A DNA stretch of 39,801 nucleotides from Clostridiales bacterium UBA7044 (GCA_002493965.1 DLAP01000069.1:1-39801), one strand, 5' to 3'; positions 7,350 to 15,548 are shown, numbered from the stretch's first letter. Numbers and translations: made by a program. Notes: generated from the letters alone by a model not told the origin.

Positions 7350-8096
7350 ATGATCGTATTTGACCATGTATCGAAGGTCTATCCCAACGGCACCGTAGGG
7401 CTGGACGACGTGAATCTGACCATTGGAGACGGGGAGTTCGTGGCCATCATCGGGCGGTCAGGAGCGGGAAAGTCCACCCTTCTGCGCTCCGTGAACCGGA
7501 TGCACGACATCACCGGCGGTACCCTGACTGTGAACGGCACCTCCGTCAAAAACCTGAAGGGAAAGCGCCTGCGCCGATTCCGGAGGGGGATTGGCATGGT
7601 GTTCCAGTCCTTCAACCTGGTGACACGCACCACGGTGATCCGCAACGTACTTTCCGCCTGCGTACCGGATATGCCCTTCTGGCGGGTGCTGCTGGGGGCC
7701 TTCCGGAAACAGGATAAGATCACCGCGCTGGAGGCCCTGGAAAAGGTTGGCATTCTGGACAAAGCCTACATCCGGGCGGATCAGCTCTCCGGCGGCCAGC
7801 AGCAGCGGGTTGCCCTGGCCCGGACCCTGGCCCAGAATCCAAAAATCATTCTGGCGGATGAGCCGGTGGCGGCCCTGGATCCCGTCACTGCCAAGCAGGT
7901 CATGGAGGACTTTGTCCGGATCAATCAGGAGATGGGGATTTCCATTCTGCTGAATATCCACCACATCGAGCTTGCCATGGAGTATGCCAGCCGGATGATC
8001 GGCATCCGCGCCGGAAAAATCGTCTATGATGGTCCGGCGAAGGATGTGAACCAAACTGTGCTGGATGCCATTTACGGGGAGGAGGCGGAAGCATGA
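7350..8096 (+). CDS. phnC: ABC transporter ATP-binding protein, phosphonate type (PhnC-like)
   Basis: A 248-residue ABC ATPase. Visible motifs are the Walker A GRSGAGKST (about residues 34-42), the signature LSGGQQQR, the Walker B ILADEPVAALD and the switch histidine in LLNIHHIEL. The sequence and length (about 245-260) match PhnC-type ATPases powering import of phosphonate-like compounds. The ATG at 7350 follows AAAGGAG; an upstream in-frame TTG at 7314 lies inside the terminator hairpin and is rejected. The stop overlaps the next start by ATGA, so translation is coupled to the first permease. Confidence 0.92.
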   Translation: MIVFDHVSKVYPNGTVGLDDVNLTIGDGEFVAIIGRSGAGKSTLLRSVNRMHDITGGTLTVNGTSVKNLKGKRLRRFRRGIGMVFQSFNLVTRTTVIRNVLSACVPDMPFWRVLLGAFRKQDKITALEALEKVGILDKAYIRADQLSGGQQQRVALARTLAQNPKIILADEPVAALDPVTAKQVMEDFVRINQEMGISILLNIHHIELAMEYASRMIGIRAGKIVYDGPAKDVNQTVLDAIYGEEAEA

Positions 8097-8914
8097 GCCT
8101 GTATGACCGTGTTTTTCCACCGAAGAAATATACCCTTCCCAGCGGCGAGATTGTGGAGGAAAAGAGGAGCCGCCTGCCCCTCATCCTGCTGCTTTTGGTG
8201 CTGATTACGGCGGTGTCCGTGAAAATTACAGGCTTTTCCTTTGCCGTGCTGGTGAAAAACGGCAGCCGATTCTTTGATATCCTGAAAGCCATGGTGCCGC
8301 CCAATACGGCCTATCTTTCCAAGATCTGGGGGCCTCTGCTGGACACCATCAAGATGTCCCTGCTGGGCTCCTTTGCGGGGGCGGTGCTGGCGATTCCCTT
8401 TGCGATTCTCGCGGCCAGCAATATTGTGACGAACCGGTTTGTAGTGCAGGTCGTCCGGCTGTTTCTGAGCCTGGTTCGCACCCTGCCTACCCTGGTCTGC
8501 GCCCTGATTGCTACCTACATTTTCGGCCTGGGAACCATGGCAGGCACCTGCGCGATCGGGGTGTTCACCTTCGCTTATGTGGGGAAACAGCTATTTGAGA
8601 TCATTGAAACCGTGGACATGGGGCCATTTGAGGCCATGGAGGCACTGGGGGCTACCCGCCTGCAAGCCTTTGTCACGGCGGTGTTTCCTCAGGTTTTGCC
8701 CACGTATTTGTCTGTGTCCCTGTTCTGCCTGGAGGGCAATGTTCGCTATGCCTCCATTCTGGGCTACGTTGGGGCCGGGGGCCTGGGGCTGATCATGAAT
8801 GAGAAAATCGGCTGGCGGGAATATGACAGCCTGGGCATGATCCTGATTGTGCTGTTCGTAACGGTGGTGGTGATCGAGGGGATCAGCCACGCCATCCGCA
8901 AGCGCTTGACCTGA
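8093..8914 (+). CDS. phnE: Phosphonate-type ABC transporter permease 1 (PhnE-like)
   Basis: A 273-residue membrane protein with about six hydrophobic segments and the cytoplasmic EAA loop seen as EALGATRLQAFVTAVFPQVL, which docks on the ATPase. The first 20 residues (including VFPPKKYTLPSGEIVEE) are a hydrophilic cytoplasmic tail. Start ATG overlaps the phnC stop by 4 nt. It pairs with the second permease just downstream; two adjacent phnE genes forming a heterodimeric channel is common in Firmicutes phn-type operons. Confidence 0.9.
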   Translation: MSLYDRVFPPKKYTLPSGEIVEEKRSRLPLILLLLVLITAVSVKITGFSFAVLVKNGSRFFDILKAMVPPNTAYLSKIWGPLLDTIKMSLLGSFAGAVLAIPFAILAASNIVTNRFVVQVVRLFLSLVRTLPTLVCALIATYIFGLGTMAGTCAIGVFTFAYVGKQLFEIIETVDMGPFEAMEALGATRLQAFVTAVFPQVLPTYLSVSLFCLEGNVRYASILGYVGAGGLGLIMNEKIGWREYDSLGMILIVLFVTVVVIEGISHAIRKRLT

Positions 8915-8929
8915 GGGGAGGGACGGAAA

Positions 8930-9739
8930 ATGAATGAAACCATTGAACGTGCCTATCGTGCTGCCCCTAAGCGCTGGGTTTACCAGCTTTCCATCGCCTT
9001 TCTCATTGCGGCACTCATGGCCTGGTCCAGCACCACGGTGAAGCTGGGCAGCACCGGAGAAAGGGGGCTGGCGGTGGCGGGGAATATTCTTTCCGGGATC
9101 TTCCACCCGGACACCAAGCTGCTGCTGACCTTTGGTACGGATGGTGTGCCATACCTGCTGCTGGAAACCTTCTGCATTGCCTTTCTGGGGACAGTAGTGG
9201 GGGCGGTGATTTCTCTGCCTCTATCCTTTCTGTCTGCCACCAATTTGGTGCCCCGGCCCATCGCGGTGATCGGCAGAGGGCTGATTGCGGCCATTCGAAC
9301 CATTCCGGCGTTCGTATACGGCCTGATGTTCATTCGGGTGACGGGGCCAGGGCCCTTTGCGGGACTGCTGACCATGTCCCTGTGCTCCATCGGCATGGTG
9401 TCCAAAATGTACATTGAAAGCATTGAGGACCTGGATAAACGGATCCTGGAATCCCTGGACGCTGCAGGCTGCACTACTTTCCAGAAGATTCGCTATGGCA
9501 TCCTGCCCCAGCTAATGCCGGATTTCATATCCACCATCATCTATCGCTTTGACATGAACCTCCGGGACGCCACCGTCTTAGGCCTTGTGGGAGCGGGAGG
9601 CATCGGCGCGCCGCTGATCTTTGCCATGAGCGCCTACCGCTGGAACGAGGTGGGTTCTATTCTGCTGGGACTGATTGCGCTGGTGCTGATAATCGAAGCC
9701 ATTTCCGCACGGATTCGTATTAAGCTGGCAAGGGGATAG
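8930..9739 (+). CDS. phnE: Phosphonate-type ABC transporter permease 2 (PhnE-like)
   Basis: A 269-residue second permease, homologous in layout to its neighbour, with an EAA-loop region reading ESLDAAGCTTFQKIRYGILP and about six membrane segments. The start ATG at 8930 follows GAGGGGAGGGACGGAAA, 15 nt after the previous stop. It should form the membrane channel with permease 1. Its stop lies 3 nt before the start of the phosphoesterase gene, indicating one transcript. Confidence 0.9.
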   Translation: MNETIERAYRAAPKRWVYQLSIAFLIAALMAWSSTTVKLGSTGERGLAVAGNILSGIFHPDTKLLLTFGTDGVPYLLLETFCIAFLGTVVGAVISLPLSFLSATNLVPRPIAVIGRGLIAAIRTIPAFVYGLMFIRVTGPGPFAGLLTMSLCSIGMVSKMYIESIEDLDKRILESLDAAGCTTFQKIRYGILPQLMPDFISTIIYRFDMNLRDATVLGLVGAGGIGAPLIFAMSAYRWNEVGSILLGLIALVLIIEAISARIRIKLARG

Positions 9740-9742
9740 GAT

Positions 9743-11251
9743 ATGAAAAAATTAAGGATATATTTTACCTCTGACATCCATGGCTACATCTATCCCACGG
9801 ATTACCGAAGCTGGGAGCAAAAGGACATAGGACTGTTCAAATGCGCCAACGGGTTCCGCAAGGATGGAAACACCCTGGTGATCGACGGGGGCGATGCCTT
9901 GCAGGGGTCTCCCTTCGGGGCCTTCTGCCACGACGTTCTGGGAAACGGCCGCACCTTGGCTCAGATTATGAACCGCTGTGGGTATGACTATGTTACCCTG
10001 GGAAACCACGATTTTAATTTTGGAATGCCCTATCTCGAAAGCTATCTGAAACCGCTTCAGGCAAAGTGTATATGCCAGAACGTCCGTCAGGGAGACGGGG
10101 CTTCCCGGTTTCCTGCCCGAATCCAGGTGCTGGAAAACGGACTGCGAGTCGGCCTGGTGGGGATTGTCACGGACCATGTGAATGTGTGGGAACGACCGGA
10201 ACATCTGGAGGGTATCACCATCACCGATCCCCTGGAAGCTGCCCGGGGCGCGCTGGAAGCGCTGCGGGGGAAGACAGATGTGACGGTCTGCGTTTATCAC
10301 GGAGGCTTTGAGCAGAATCTGACCACCGGTCAGACGTTAACCACCAGCCGGGAGAACATTGCCTGCCAGATTTGCCGGGAACTGGATTTTGACATCCTCC
10401 TGACAGGACACCAGCATATGTCGGTTCCCGGCAGGATGCTGGGGGGGACCTTCGTGGTTCAGCCCTCGGAAAACGGGAAGGAATACATTGAGATCATGGG
10501 GGAAGTGGAGCCAGAACGGAAATCTTTTTCCAGCAGAACCATACCTGCCGGGGGAGACTGCGACCAGGAACTGCTGCAAGCTTTTTTCCCGGTAGAAGAG
10601 GGCGCTCAGCAATGGCTGGACACGGTGGTGGGACACCTGGAGGAGCCGCTGCTCCCCAGTGATCCCCTGTCCATGGCGCGGGACGGCTGTGGACTGGCTG
10701 CGTTTTTCAATGAGGTGCAGCTTTCCGCTTCCGGGGCCCAGCTTTCCGCTACCAGTCTTGCCAATGAAATCGCCGGGCTGCCACAGACGGTACGCCGCCG
10801 GGACCTTCTGACGGCCTATCCCTACACCAATACGCTGGCGGTTCTGCGGATCACCGGGGCAGTGCTTCGGCAGGCGATGGAGCGCAGCGCGGCCTATTTT
10901 TCCTATGATGAAAGCGGGGCGCTGCGGGTGTCGGAGAGCTTTCTCCATCCCAAGGTGGAGCATTATAACTATGACTACTATGCCGGGGTGGAATATGTCT
11001 TGGATATCTCCCGGCCGGTGGGCGCCCGGGTGGCGAAGCTTACCTGGCAGGGAAGACCGGTGCGGGATGAGGACAGCTTTACAATCTGTCTGAATAGCTA
11101 TCGGGCCAGCGGCACGGGGGGCTACGAATGCTATTTGGGATGCCCCGTGGAGCGGGAGATCAATATGGAAATGTCCCAGTTAATGCTGGATTACTTCCAG
11201 CACAACGCCGGTGACAGGACCCTGCCGCCGCAGAACTTCACCGTGAAATAA
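9743..11251 (+). CDS. Cytoplasmic 5'-nucleotidase/UDP-sugar hydrolase-like metallophosphoesterase
   Basis: A 502-residue two-domain enzyme of the 5'-nucleotidase family. The N-terminal calcineurin-like domain carries the dimetal motifs TSDIHGY (about residue 9), DGGDALQG, GNHDFNFG and TGHQHMS. The C-terminal 5'-nucleotidase domain (about residues 290-480) holds the substrate-binding half. Family members remove the phosphate from nucleotides or related esters. Unlike UshA or YfkN it has no signal peptide or wall anchor (it starts MKKLRIYFTSDIHG), so it should act in the cytoplasm on something the PhnDCEE importer brings in. It starts 3 nt after the phnE stop and is last in the operon. The substrate is unknown. 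Confidence 0.88.
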   Translation: MKKLRIYFTSDIHGYIYPTDYRSWEQKDIGLFKCANGFRKDGNTLVIDGGDALQGSPFGAFCHDVLGNGRTLAQIMNRCGYDYVTLGNHDFNFGMPYLESYLKPLQAKCICQNVRQGDGASRFPARIQVLENGLRVGLVGIVTDHVNVWERPEHLEGITITDPLEAARGALEALRGKTDVTVCVYHGGFEQNLTTGQTLTTSRENIACQICRELDFDILLTGHQHMSVPGRMLGGTFVVQPSENGKEYIEIMGEVEPERKSFSSRTIPAGGDCDQELLQAFFPVEEGAQQWLDTVVGHLEEPLLPSDPLSMARDGCGLAAFFNEVQLSASGAQLSATSLANEIAGLPQTVRRRDLLTAYPYTNTLAVLRITGAVLRQAMERSAAYFSYDESGALRVSESFLHPKVEHYNYDYYAGVEYVLDISRPVGARVAKLTWQGRPVRDEDSFTICLNSYRASGTGGYECYLGCPVEREINMEMSQLMLDYFQHNAGDRTLPPQNFTVK

Positions 11252-11414
11252 GGGAACCTCTGAATAATTTGCCTTCGGCTGAGCAGTGGATCTTTTGCCC
11301 CAATTATGCAGTGTGAAAAATGGGAAATATATACAGTATTCCCTCATTTTCCACACCTTCGCTTGGGACAAAATCTCTCGCTGTCAGCTCTTGCCGAATG
11401 AATCAGAGCCTCCT
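11252..11414. repeat. Long palindromic intergenic element A
   Basis: GGAACCTCTGA (11253-11263) begins a left arm that matches the reverse complement of the right arm ending TCAGAGCCTCC (11403-11413). Paired blocks recur along both arms, including GCTGA and TTTTG(C/T)CCCA. The core hairpin is GTGTG (11311-11315) with CACAC (11352-11356) and GGGAA (11322-11326) with TTCCC (11339-11343). All pairs are centred near 11333. There is no coding content. Its core shares AAAAATGG and GGAATAC blocks with the element at 13144-13299. Confidence 0.75.
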
Positions 11415-11435
11415 AAGGAATACGCGCAAAAAAAA

Positions 11436-11472
11436 CATCTCCGGCCCAGCAGCCATCGCTGAGCCGGAGATG
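11436..11472 (-). terminator. Terminator of the glycosyltransferase-HTH gene
   Basis: CATCTCCGGC (11436-11445) pairs perfectly with GCCGGAGATG (11463-11472). On the - strand a run of eight T residues follows. It lies 11 nt past the stop codon at 11483. Confidence 0.88.
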
Positions 11473-11482
11473 GTTTTCTGTA

Positions 11483-12799
11483 TTACAAAATCTCCCGAAT
11501 ATGGGCCTGGATCTTTTCCGCCATGCGGTTGTACTGTTCCAATTCCTCCGGGAGCAGGCACGCCAGCCGGGCGGACGCATAGTCCAGCCGGGCGGTCTCC
11601 AGATCCTCCAGCACAGGGGCCGCCGCATCGGAAAAGGTAATGTCCATTCGCCGAACCTGTTCCTTTCCCCGCCGGACTTCTGTGATTTTCAGAATGCCCC
11701 GACTGGTCAGCTTCTGCAGGGAACGGGCAAACGTACTCCGGGGCAGACCCGCAAAATCCGCCGCCTCCCGGCGGGTGGGCTGGAAGTGCATCTCCCGGAG
11801 GGCCAGCAGCACTTTGGCGTCAGAAAGCGCCAGATCATGCTTTAGAGCTCCGGTTTCCAGACACCGGTCCAGCAGCTTCCGCTCCAGGAAGGCGTTGTAC
11901 AGCACGCCTTCGCCTTCCAAAACATAGGGAGAGACCTGGATCCGCTCGTTCCCCAACTTCTGGGAACTGGGAAGAATGGCCGGGGGCACAGAGCCGTCAC
12001 CGGCGGCCTCCAGCAGGAAGCCGTAGACCTTCAGCCGGCATTTTTCATACTCCTCCTCGTCCAGCACCGATTTGTAAAACCGGTGGTAGTCCGAAAAAAC
12101 CAGCCGCTTCATTTTCATAGCCTGGCTCAGGTTCAGACTCTGAGAGGCCAGAGAGCCCTTGGTCTTGACGTAATAGTAAATGGGGAGCTGGATGGCCCGG
12201 AAGGTTTCCGCCCAGCGGATATACTCCAGGTTGAACATGAAGTCCTCGCACCAGGTGATGTCGGTATTCATCCGCAGGTGATGGGCCTCCACGATGGAAC
12301 GCCGATAGAGCTTGTTCCACAGAACGCCGTAGTAGAAGTCAGCAGGGTTTTCCATCATGCAGGCGGCATATTCCTCCCGGGTCAGAAGGCCGTCCCGATC
12401 GATATGCCCCTTCTGAGACAGCCGTTCCCCCACCACCCGGTAAAAATCGGAGACCACCATGTCGCAGGAACCGCTCTCCATGGCCCGCACCAGGGAGCGG
12501 GTGGCGTCCGGGGTAATCCAGTCGTCGCTGTCCAGGAACTGAAGGTAGGTGCCCGCAGCCCGGTCCAGAGCCAGGTTCCGGGTGGCAGAAACGCCGGTGT
12601 TCTCTTTGTGGAAGACCTGAACCCGGCTGTCCCGGGCGGCATATTCTTCACAGATGGCCCCGGAATGGTCGGTGCTGCCGTCGTTGACCAGCAGCAGCTC
12701 AAAATCCGTATACTCCTGATTTAGAATGCTGTCAATGCAGCGGCGGAGGGTACGCTCCGCGTTATAGACCGGGACGATAATGCTGACCGTGGGATTCAT
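11483..12799 (-). CDS. Family 2 glycosyltransferase fused to a C-terminal MarR-like winged-helix domain
   Basis: A 438-residue protein. Residues 1 to about 230 are a GT-A family 2 glycosyltransferase: start VSIIVPVYNAERTLRRCIDS, the LLVNDGSTD nucleotide-sugar motif, and the DSDDW metal-binding DxD at about residue 91. A helical region follows. Residues about 325-438 read as a MarR-like winged helix: LSDAKVLLALREM, then TRREAADFAGLPRSTFARSL as the likely recognition helix, a basic wing RRGKEQVRR, and a C-terminal dimerisation-like helix. The start ATG at 12797-12799 follows GAAGGAGCGGCTTT. I find no stop or frameshift at the junction. The gene stands alone with its own terminator, bracketed by palindromic elements. 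The enzyme part is secure; the DNA-binding role of the tail is inferred. Confidence 0.85.
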   Translation of the reverse strand: MNPTVSIIVPVYNAERTLRRCIDSILNQEYTDFELLLVNDGSTDHSGAICEEYAARDSRVQVFHKENTGVSATRNLALDRAAGTYLQFLDSDDWITPDATRSLVRAMESGSCDMVVSDFYRVVGERLSQKGHIDRDGLLTREEYAACMMENPADFYYGVLWNKLYRRSIVEAHHLRMNTDITWCEDFMFNLEYIRWAETFRAIQLPIYYYVKTKGSLASQSLNLSQAMKMKRLVFSDYHRFYKSVLDEEEYEKCRLKVYGFLLEAAGDGSVPPAILPSSQKLGNERIQVSPYVLEGEGVLYNAFLERKLLDRCLETGALKHDLALSDAKVLLALREMHFQPTRREAADFAGLPRSTFARSLQKLTSRGILKITEVRRGKEQVRRMDITFSDAAAPVLEDLETARLDYASARLACLLPEELEQYNRMAEKIQAHIREIL

Positions 12800-12903
12800 A
12801 AAGCCGCTCCTTCGGGAAAGATTCTTTTTCTTATTTTATCATGGACGAAAGTTCCGCGCAAGATGTCGGAAATAAAAAACAATTTCCTTTTTGATAGAAA
12901 AGA

Positions 12904-12945
12904 GGCGGCGTACAAGCGGTGGATTCCCCTGCCTGCACGCCGTTT
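12904..12945 (-). terminator. Possible terminator hairpin downstream of the small ORF
   Basis: On the - strand GGCGTGCA and TGTACGCC pair (one G-U) and are followed by GCCTCTTTTC. Moderate stem, short T run. Confidence 0.35.
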
Positions 12946-12966
12946 TCCAGAGAGAATCGAAGTGAT

Positions 12967-13089
12967 TCAAGCGTTCTCTGCCAGAACAGGGATGATCTTG
13001 CCGGTGGACCGAAGGCCCACAATGGCCTCCGCCAGCTCCGGCTGCCCGTTTTTCCGATTCCCAAAACCATTTGCCATAAGCCCGGGCAT
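12967..13089 (-). CDS. Possible small protein of 36-40 residues, unknown function
   Basis: A short open frame from ATG at 13087-13089 (40 residues) or ATG at 13075-13077 (36 residues) to TGA at 12967. The product MANGFGNRKN... ends GLRSTGKIIPVLAENA. Codon choice looks coding (GAG, CTG, GCC, ATC, AAG, ACC preferred), like the neighbouring real genes. There is no convincing Shine-Dalgarno before either ATG, and the frame stays open further upstream to about 13130, so it may be the tail of a decayed gene instead. I do not recognise the family. Confidence 0.3.
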   Translation of the reverse strand: MPGLMANGFGNRKNGQPELAEAIVGLRSTGKIIPVLAENA

Positions 13090-13143
13090 GGACCGATTTG
13101 GGACATCCCGGCGGCTCTCAAAAGAAAATAGGAAAATTTAGGA

Positions 13144-13299
13144 CCTATCTGAAAACTGTCAAAACGCCCAAACAGCGGCTCTTTTTTGCCCTGTGCGGCA
13201 CCATTTTTCCTTGGAATACATCCCGTATTCCTGCGAAAAATGGCTTGCACAGAGCAAAAAATCCCTCGCTTTTGGGCATTCCGACAGTTTTTAGATAGG
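13144..13299. repeat. Long palindromic intergenic element B
   Basis: A 156-nt near-palindrome. Paired blocks are CCTATCT (13144-13150) with AGATAGG (13293-13299), AAAACTGTC with GACAGTTTT, CTGTGC (13191-13196) with GCACAG (13247-13252), CCATTTTTC (13201-13209) with GAAAAATGG (13235-13243), and GGAATAC (13213-13219) with GTATTCC (13225-13231). All are centred at 13222. It is non-coding and is the size of a MITE or hairpin repeat. Its core resembles element A at 11252-11414. Confidence 0.82.
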
Positions 13300-13421
13300 G
13301 GCTAATGAAGAGACTATCCAAATGAAAAAAAGTATGCTATTATAGAAAAAACTGCCCGAGCCCTATACGCTTGAAGGCACAGGGCAATGGACAACGGATT
13401 TACCGGCGTTTCCAACTGGAT

Positions 13422-13440
13422 TCCCGCCTTCGCGGCGGGA
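13422..13440 (+). other. Leader hairpin before the YczE/YitT-like gene
   Basis: TCCCGCC (13422-13428) pairs with GGCGGGA (13434-13440) across TTCGC, about 30 nt before the start codon. No T run follows, so it is a leader structure or part of a repeat, not a terminator. Confidence 0.45.
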
Positions 13441-13471
13441 GCCGAAAATGATAGAGTGAGGAGATCTTTTT

Positions 13472-14119
13472 TTGAAAGCCAAACGGATTTTTATGTCGCT
13501 GATCGGCGTGGTAATCACCGCCGCCGGCGTGGGGGTCTTGCGATTTGCCGCATTGGGAGTGGATCCCTTCCAGTCCTTTGTGCGTGGTGTGGAAAGGCTG
13601 GCGCCCCTTCCCTACGGGACACTTTACGTCCTGGTGAACTTGGCGCTTCTGCTGTTTGCCATCCTTTTTGACCGGCACTACATCGGCATTGGCACTCTCA
13701 TTAATCTGTTTCTGGTAGGCTACATTGTGGATTTTTCCCATGCCTGCCTGATGGGCGTTTTTCCCGACCCGTCCCTGGTGGGGCGGGGGGCTGCCTTCCT
13801 CCTGGGATTTGTGATCGTGAACCTGGGCTCCTCTCTGTATATCACGGCGGATCTTGGGGTCTCCACCTACGACGCCATCGCCCTGGTCTGCGCGAACAAG
13901 TGGAGACTGGGAAAATTCAAGTACATCCGGATTATCACTGACCTGGGCTGTGTTCTGCTGGGCACAGGCATGTATCTGCTGGGCGGCGGCGGGACAGGCT
14001 GGATCCCGTCAATCTTAGGGCTTGGCACCGTCGTTATGGCCCTGGGCATGGGGCCACTGGTTGACTGGTTCAATCGGAAGCTTTCCATCCCCCTTTTGGG
14101 AAAGGCTGACCCTGTTTGA
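13472..14119 (+). CDS. YczE/YyaS/YitT-family integral membrane protein
   Basis: A 215-residue protein with five to six hydrophobic segments. The N-terminal pattern GVVITAAGVGVLRFAALGVDPFQSF and the later LGSSLYITADLGVSTYDAI are a repeated motif in which a membrane helix is followed by LG-V-P/T. This is typical of the YczE/YyaS/YitT group (COG2364). No biochemical role is established for most members. The TTG start at 13472 is chosen because GGAG at 13460-13463 lies 8 nt upstream; an ATG seven codons later has no such site. A GC-rich hairpin at 14130-14172 follows. Confidence 0.82.
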   Translation: MKAKRIFMSLIGVVITAAGVGVLRFAALGVDPFQSFVRGVERLAPLPYGTLYVLVNLALLLFAILFDRHYIGIGTLINLFLVGYIVDFSHACLMGVFPDPSLVGRGAAFLLGFVIVNLGSSLYITADLGVSTYDAIALVCANKWRLGKFKYIRIITDLGCVLLGTGMYLLGGGGTGWIPSILGLGTVVMALGMGPLVDWFNRKLSIPLLGKADPV

Positions 14120-14129
14120 CATATAAATA

Positions 14130-14172
14130 CCCCCTGGGGAGGCCGTGGTTTTCCGCGGCCTGCACCAGGGGG
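14130..14172. terminator. Hairpin between convergent genes
   Basis: CCCCCTGG (14130-14137) pairs with CCAGGGGG (14165-14172), with inner GGCCG/CGGCC. It separates the convergent membrane-protein gene and GT4 gene. The T runs are poor, so termination strength is uncertain. Confidence 0.6.
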
Positions 14173-14178
14173 ATTCGC

Positions 14179-15477
14179 TTATTCCATCCGGCTGTGCATA
14201 TGGGATTCAATCTCCCGCAGACGGTCCTGGGCCTTGGCAAGATCTTCCATCAGTTCTCCGCTGTGGCCCAGCACATGATCCATAGGCTTCCTGCCCCGGG
14301 GATATTTCCCCCTGCGATAACGGTCAATGACGATTTCGTAGTGCTGGGCGGCAAGCTTCACCGCATCCGCCCAGGAAAGATACAGCTCCTTCCCGGCGAT
14401 TACACCTACCCGGCGCATTTCCTCCCGCCTGCCAGTCAAATCCTTCAGCAGGGCAAAGAGGCTGGGGGCATTTTCCTCGATCAGGAACCCGTTGCGCCCG
14501 TGGGTCACGCCCTCCGCGGCGCAGCTTCCCGCCACCAGAACCGATGCCAGGGAACAGGCGGCAGCCTCCCGAACCACAAGTCCGTTGGTATCAAAGGTGG
14601 AGGGGAACAGGAATAGATCACTGCGGCAGTACCAGGCCCGCAGAGTCTCCCGGTCAGAGATTGCCCCGGTAAAGAAGCAGACGGAATTAAGACCCAGTTC
14701 TTGGGCGGTACGCTCCACTTCCGCCCGGTCGGTGCCGTCGCCGATGAATACCATCCGGAAGTCCTTCCCAGATGCTTTCAGCATCGCCAGGGCATCCAGA
14801 ATGATTTTTAAGCCCTTGTACCACCGGATCCGTCCCACAAACAGGAAGACAGGCACACCCAAAGGCAGATCCCAGCCCCGGCATGCCGCCTGGCACTGCT
14901 GCTCCGAAACCCGGCCCAGGGGCATATCCACGCCGTTGGGCATAACCACATAATCCCCCTGGTAGCCTATGCTGCGCAGGTTTTCTCCCGCGCCCTGGCT
15001 CACGGCCCATATTTCGTCACAGGCGGTGATGTTTTCCACCAATGCCCGCTTGCTTCCCTCCTGAAGGGCCTTGGAGCGAAGGATGGAGGCAATGTCGATA
15101 TCGAATTTCGTATGATAGGTTAAAATGAGGGGCGCATCCAGAACGGCCCGAAGCTGTCGGGCCAGGAGAGTGGAAGCAATGGGGCAGTGGGTGTGGAGCA
15201 CAGACACTTTCCGATCCTGCAGCTGGCGAAGAAGCTCCGGAGAGAAGGGAACCCCGGCCAGATATCCCATCCAGTTTCGCAGATCGATGCTGGGATAGCG
15301 GATCACCGGGTAGGAGAATCTGGAATCCTGGGCATCAGGATGGGCGGGGGTCACGACCACCGGATCAAAGCCCTGTTCCGGCAGCCAGCGGGCATAGCTG
15401 ACAACGGTATTGGCCACGCCATCAATCAGCGGTGGAAAGGAATCATTCAGCAGACAAACGGAAGGATGTTCAAACAT
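14179..15477 (-). CDS. GT4-family glycosyltransferase
   Basis: A 432-residue GT-B glycosyltransferase. The N-terminus has NDSFPPLIDGVANTVVSYAR, the acceptor-side glycine-rich loop of family 4 enzymes. The middle has THCPIAS and LTYHTKFDID. The C-terminal Rossmann half has FVGRIRWYKGLKIIL, FIGDGTDR and the donor-binding segment SDLFLFPSTFDTNGLVVREAAA, which contains the usual E-x7-E region. Family members transfer hexoses to diacylglycerol, inositol or glycan acceptors. The C-terminal 50 residues are basic and helical and may touch the membrane. The ATG at 15475-15477 follows GAGGTGCTGCGAA. It is divergent from the DUF2238 gene. The acceptor cannot be read from the sequence. Confidence 0.88.
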   Translation of the reverse strand: MFEHPSVCLLNDSFPPLIDGVANTVVSYARWLPEQGFDPVVVTPAHPDAQDSRFSYPVIRYPSIDLRNWMGYLAGVPFSPELLRQLQDRKVSVLHTHCPIASTLLARQLRAVLDAPLILTYHTKFDIDIASILRSKALQEGSKRALVENITACDEIWAVSQGAGENLRSIGYQGDYVVMPNGVDMPLGRVSEQQCQAACRGWDLPLGVPVFLFVGRIRWYKGLKIILDALAMLKASGKDFRMVFIGDGTDRAEVERTAQELGLNSVCFFTGAISDRETLRAWYCRSDLFLFPSTFDTNGLVVREAAACSLASVLVAGSCAAEGVTHGRNGFLIEENAPSLFALLKDLTGRREEMRRVGVIAGKELYLSWADAVKLAAQHYEIVIDRYRRGKYPRGRKPMDHVLGHSGELMEDLAKAQDRLREIESHMHSRME

Positions 15478-15519
15478 TTCGCAGCACCTCATCTGGAGAA
15501 TAGGAAAGTTGTATAAATT

Positions 15520-15548
15520 AAAATACCATATTGGTGGGAAAATGTCAA
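15520..15548 (-). promoter_or_regulatory. Sigma-A-type promoter of the GT4 gene
   Basis: On the - strand a perfect TTGACA (complement of 15543-15548), 17 nt, then TATTTT (complement of 15520-15525), about 45 nt before the start codon. Confidence 0.65.

Noticed and set aside
6106..11251. Phosphonate degradation operon
   Set aside because: The transporter type is right, but no C-P lyase, phosphonatase or PhnW-like gene is present.
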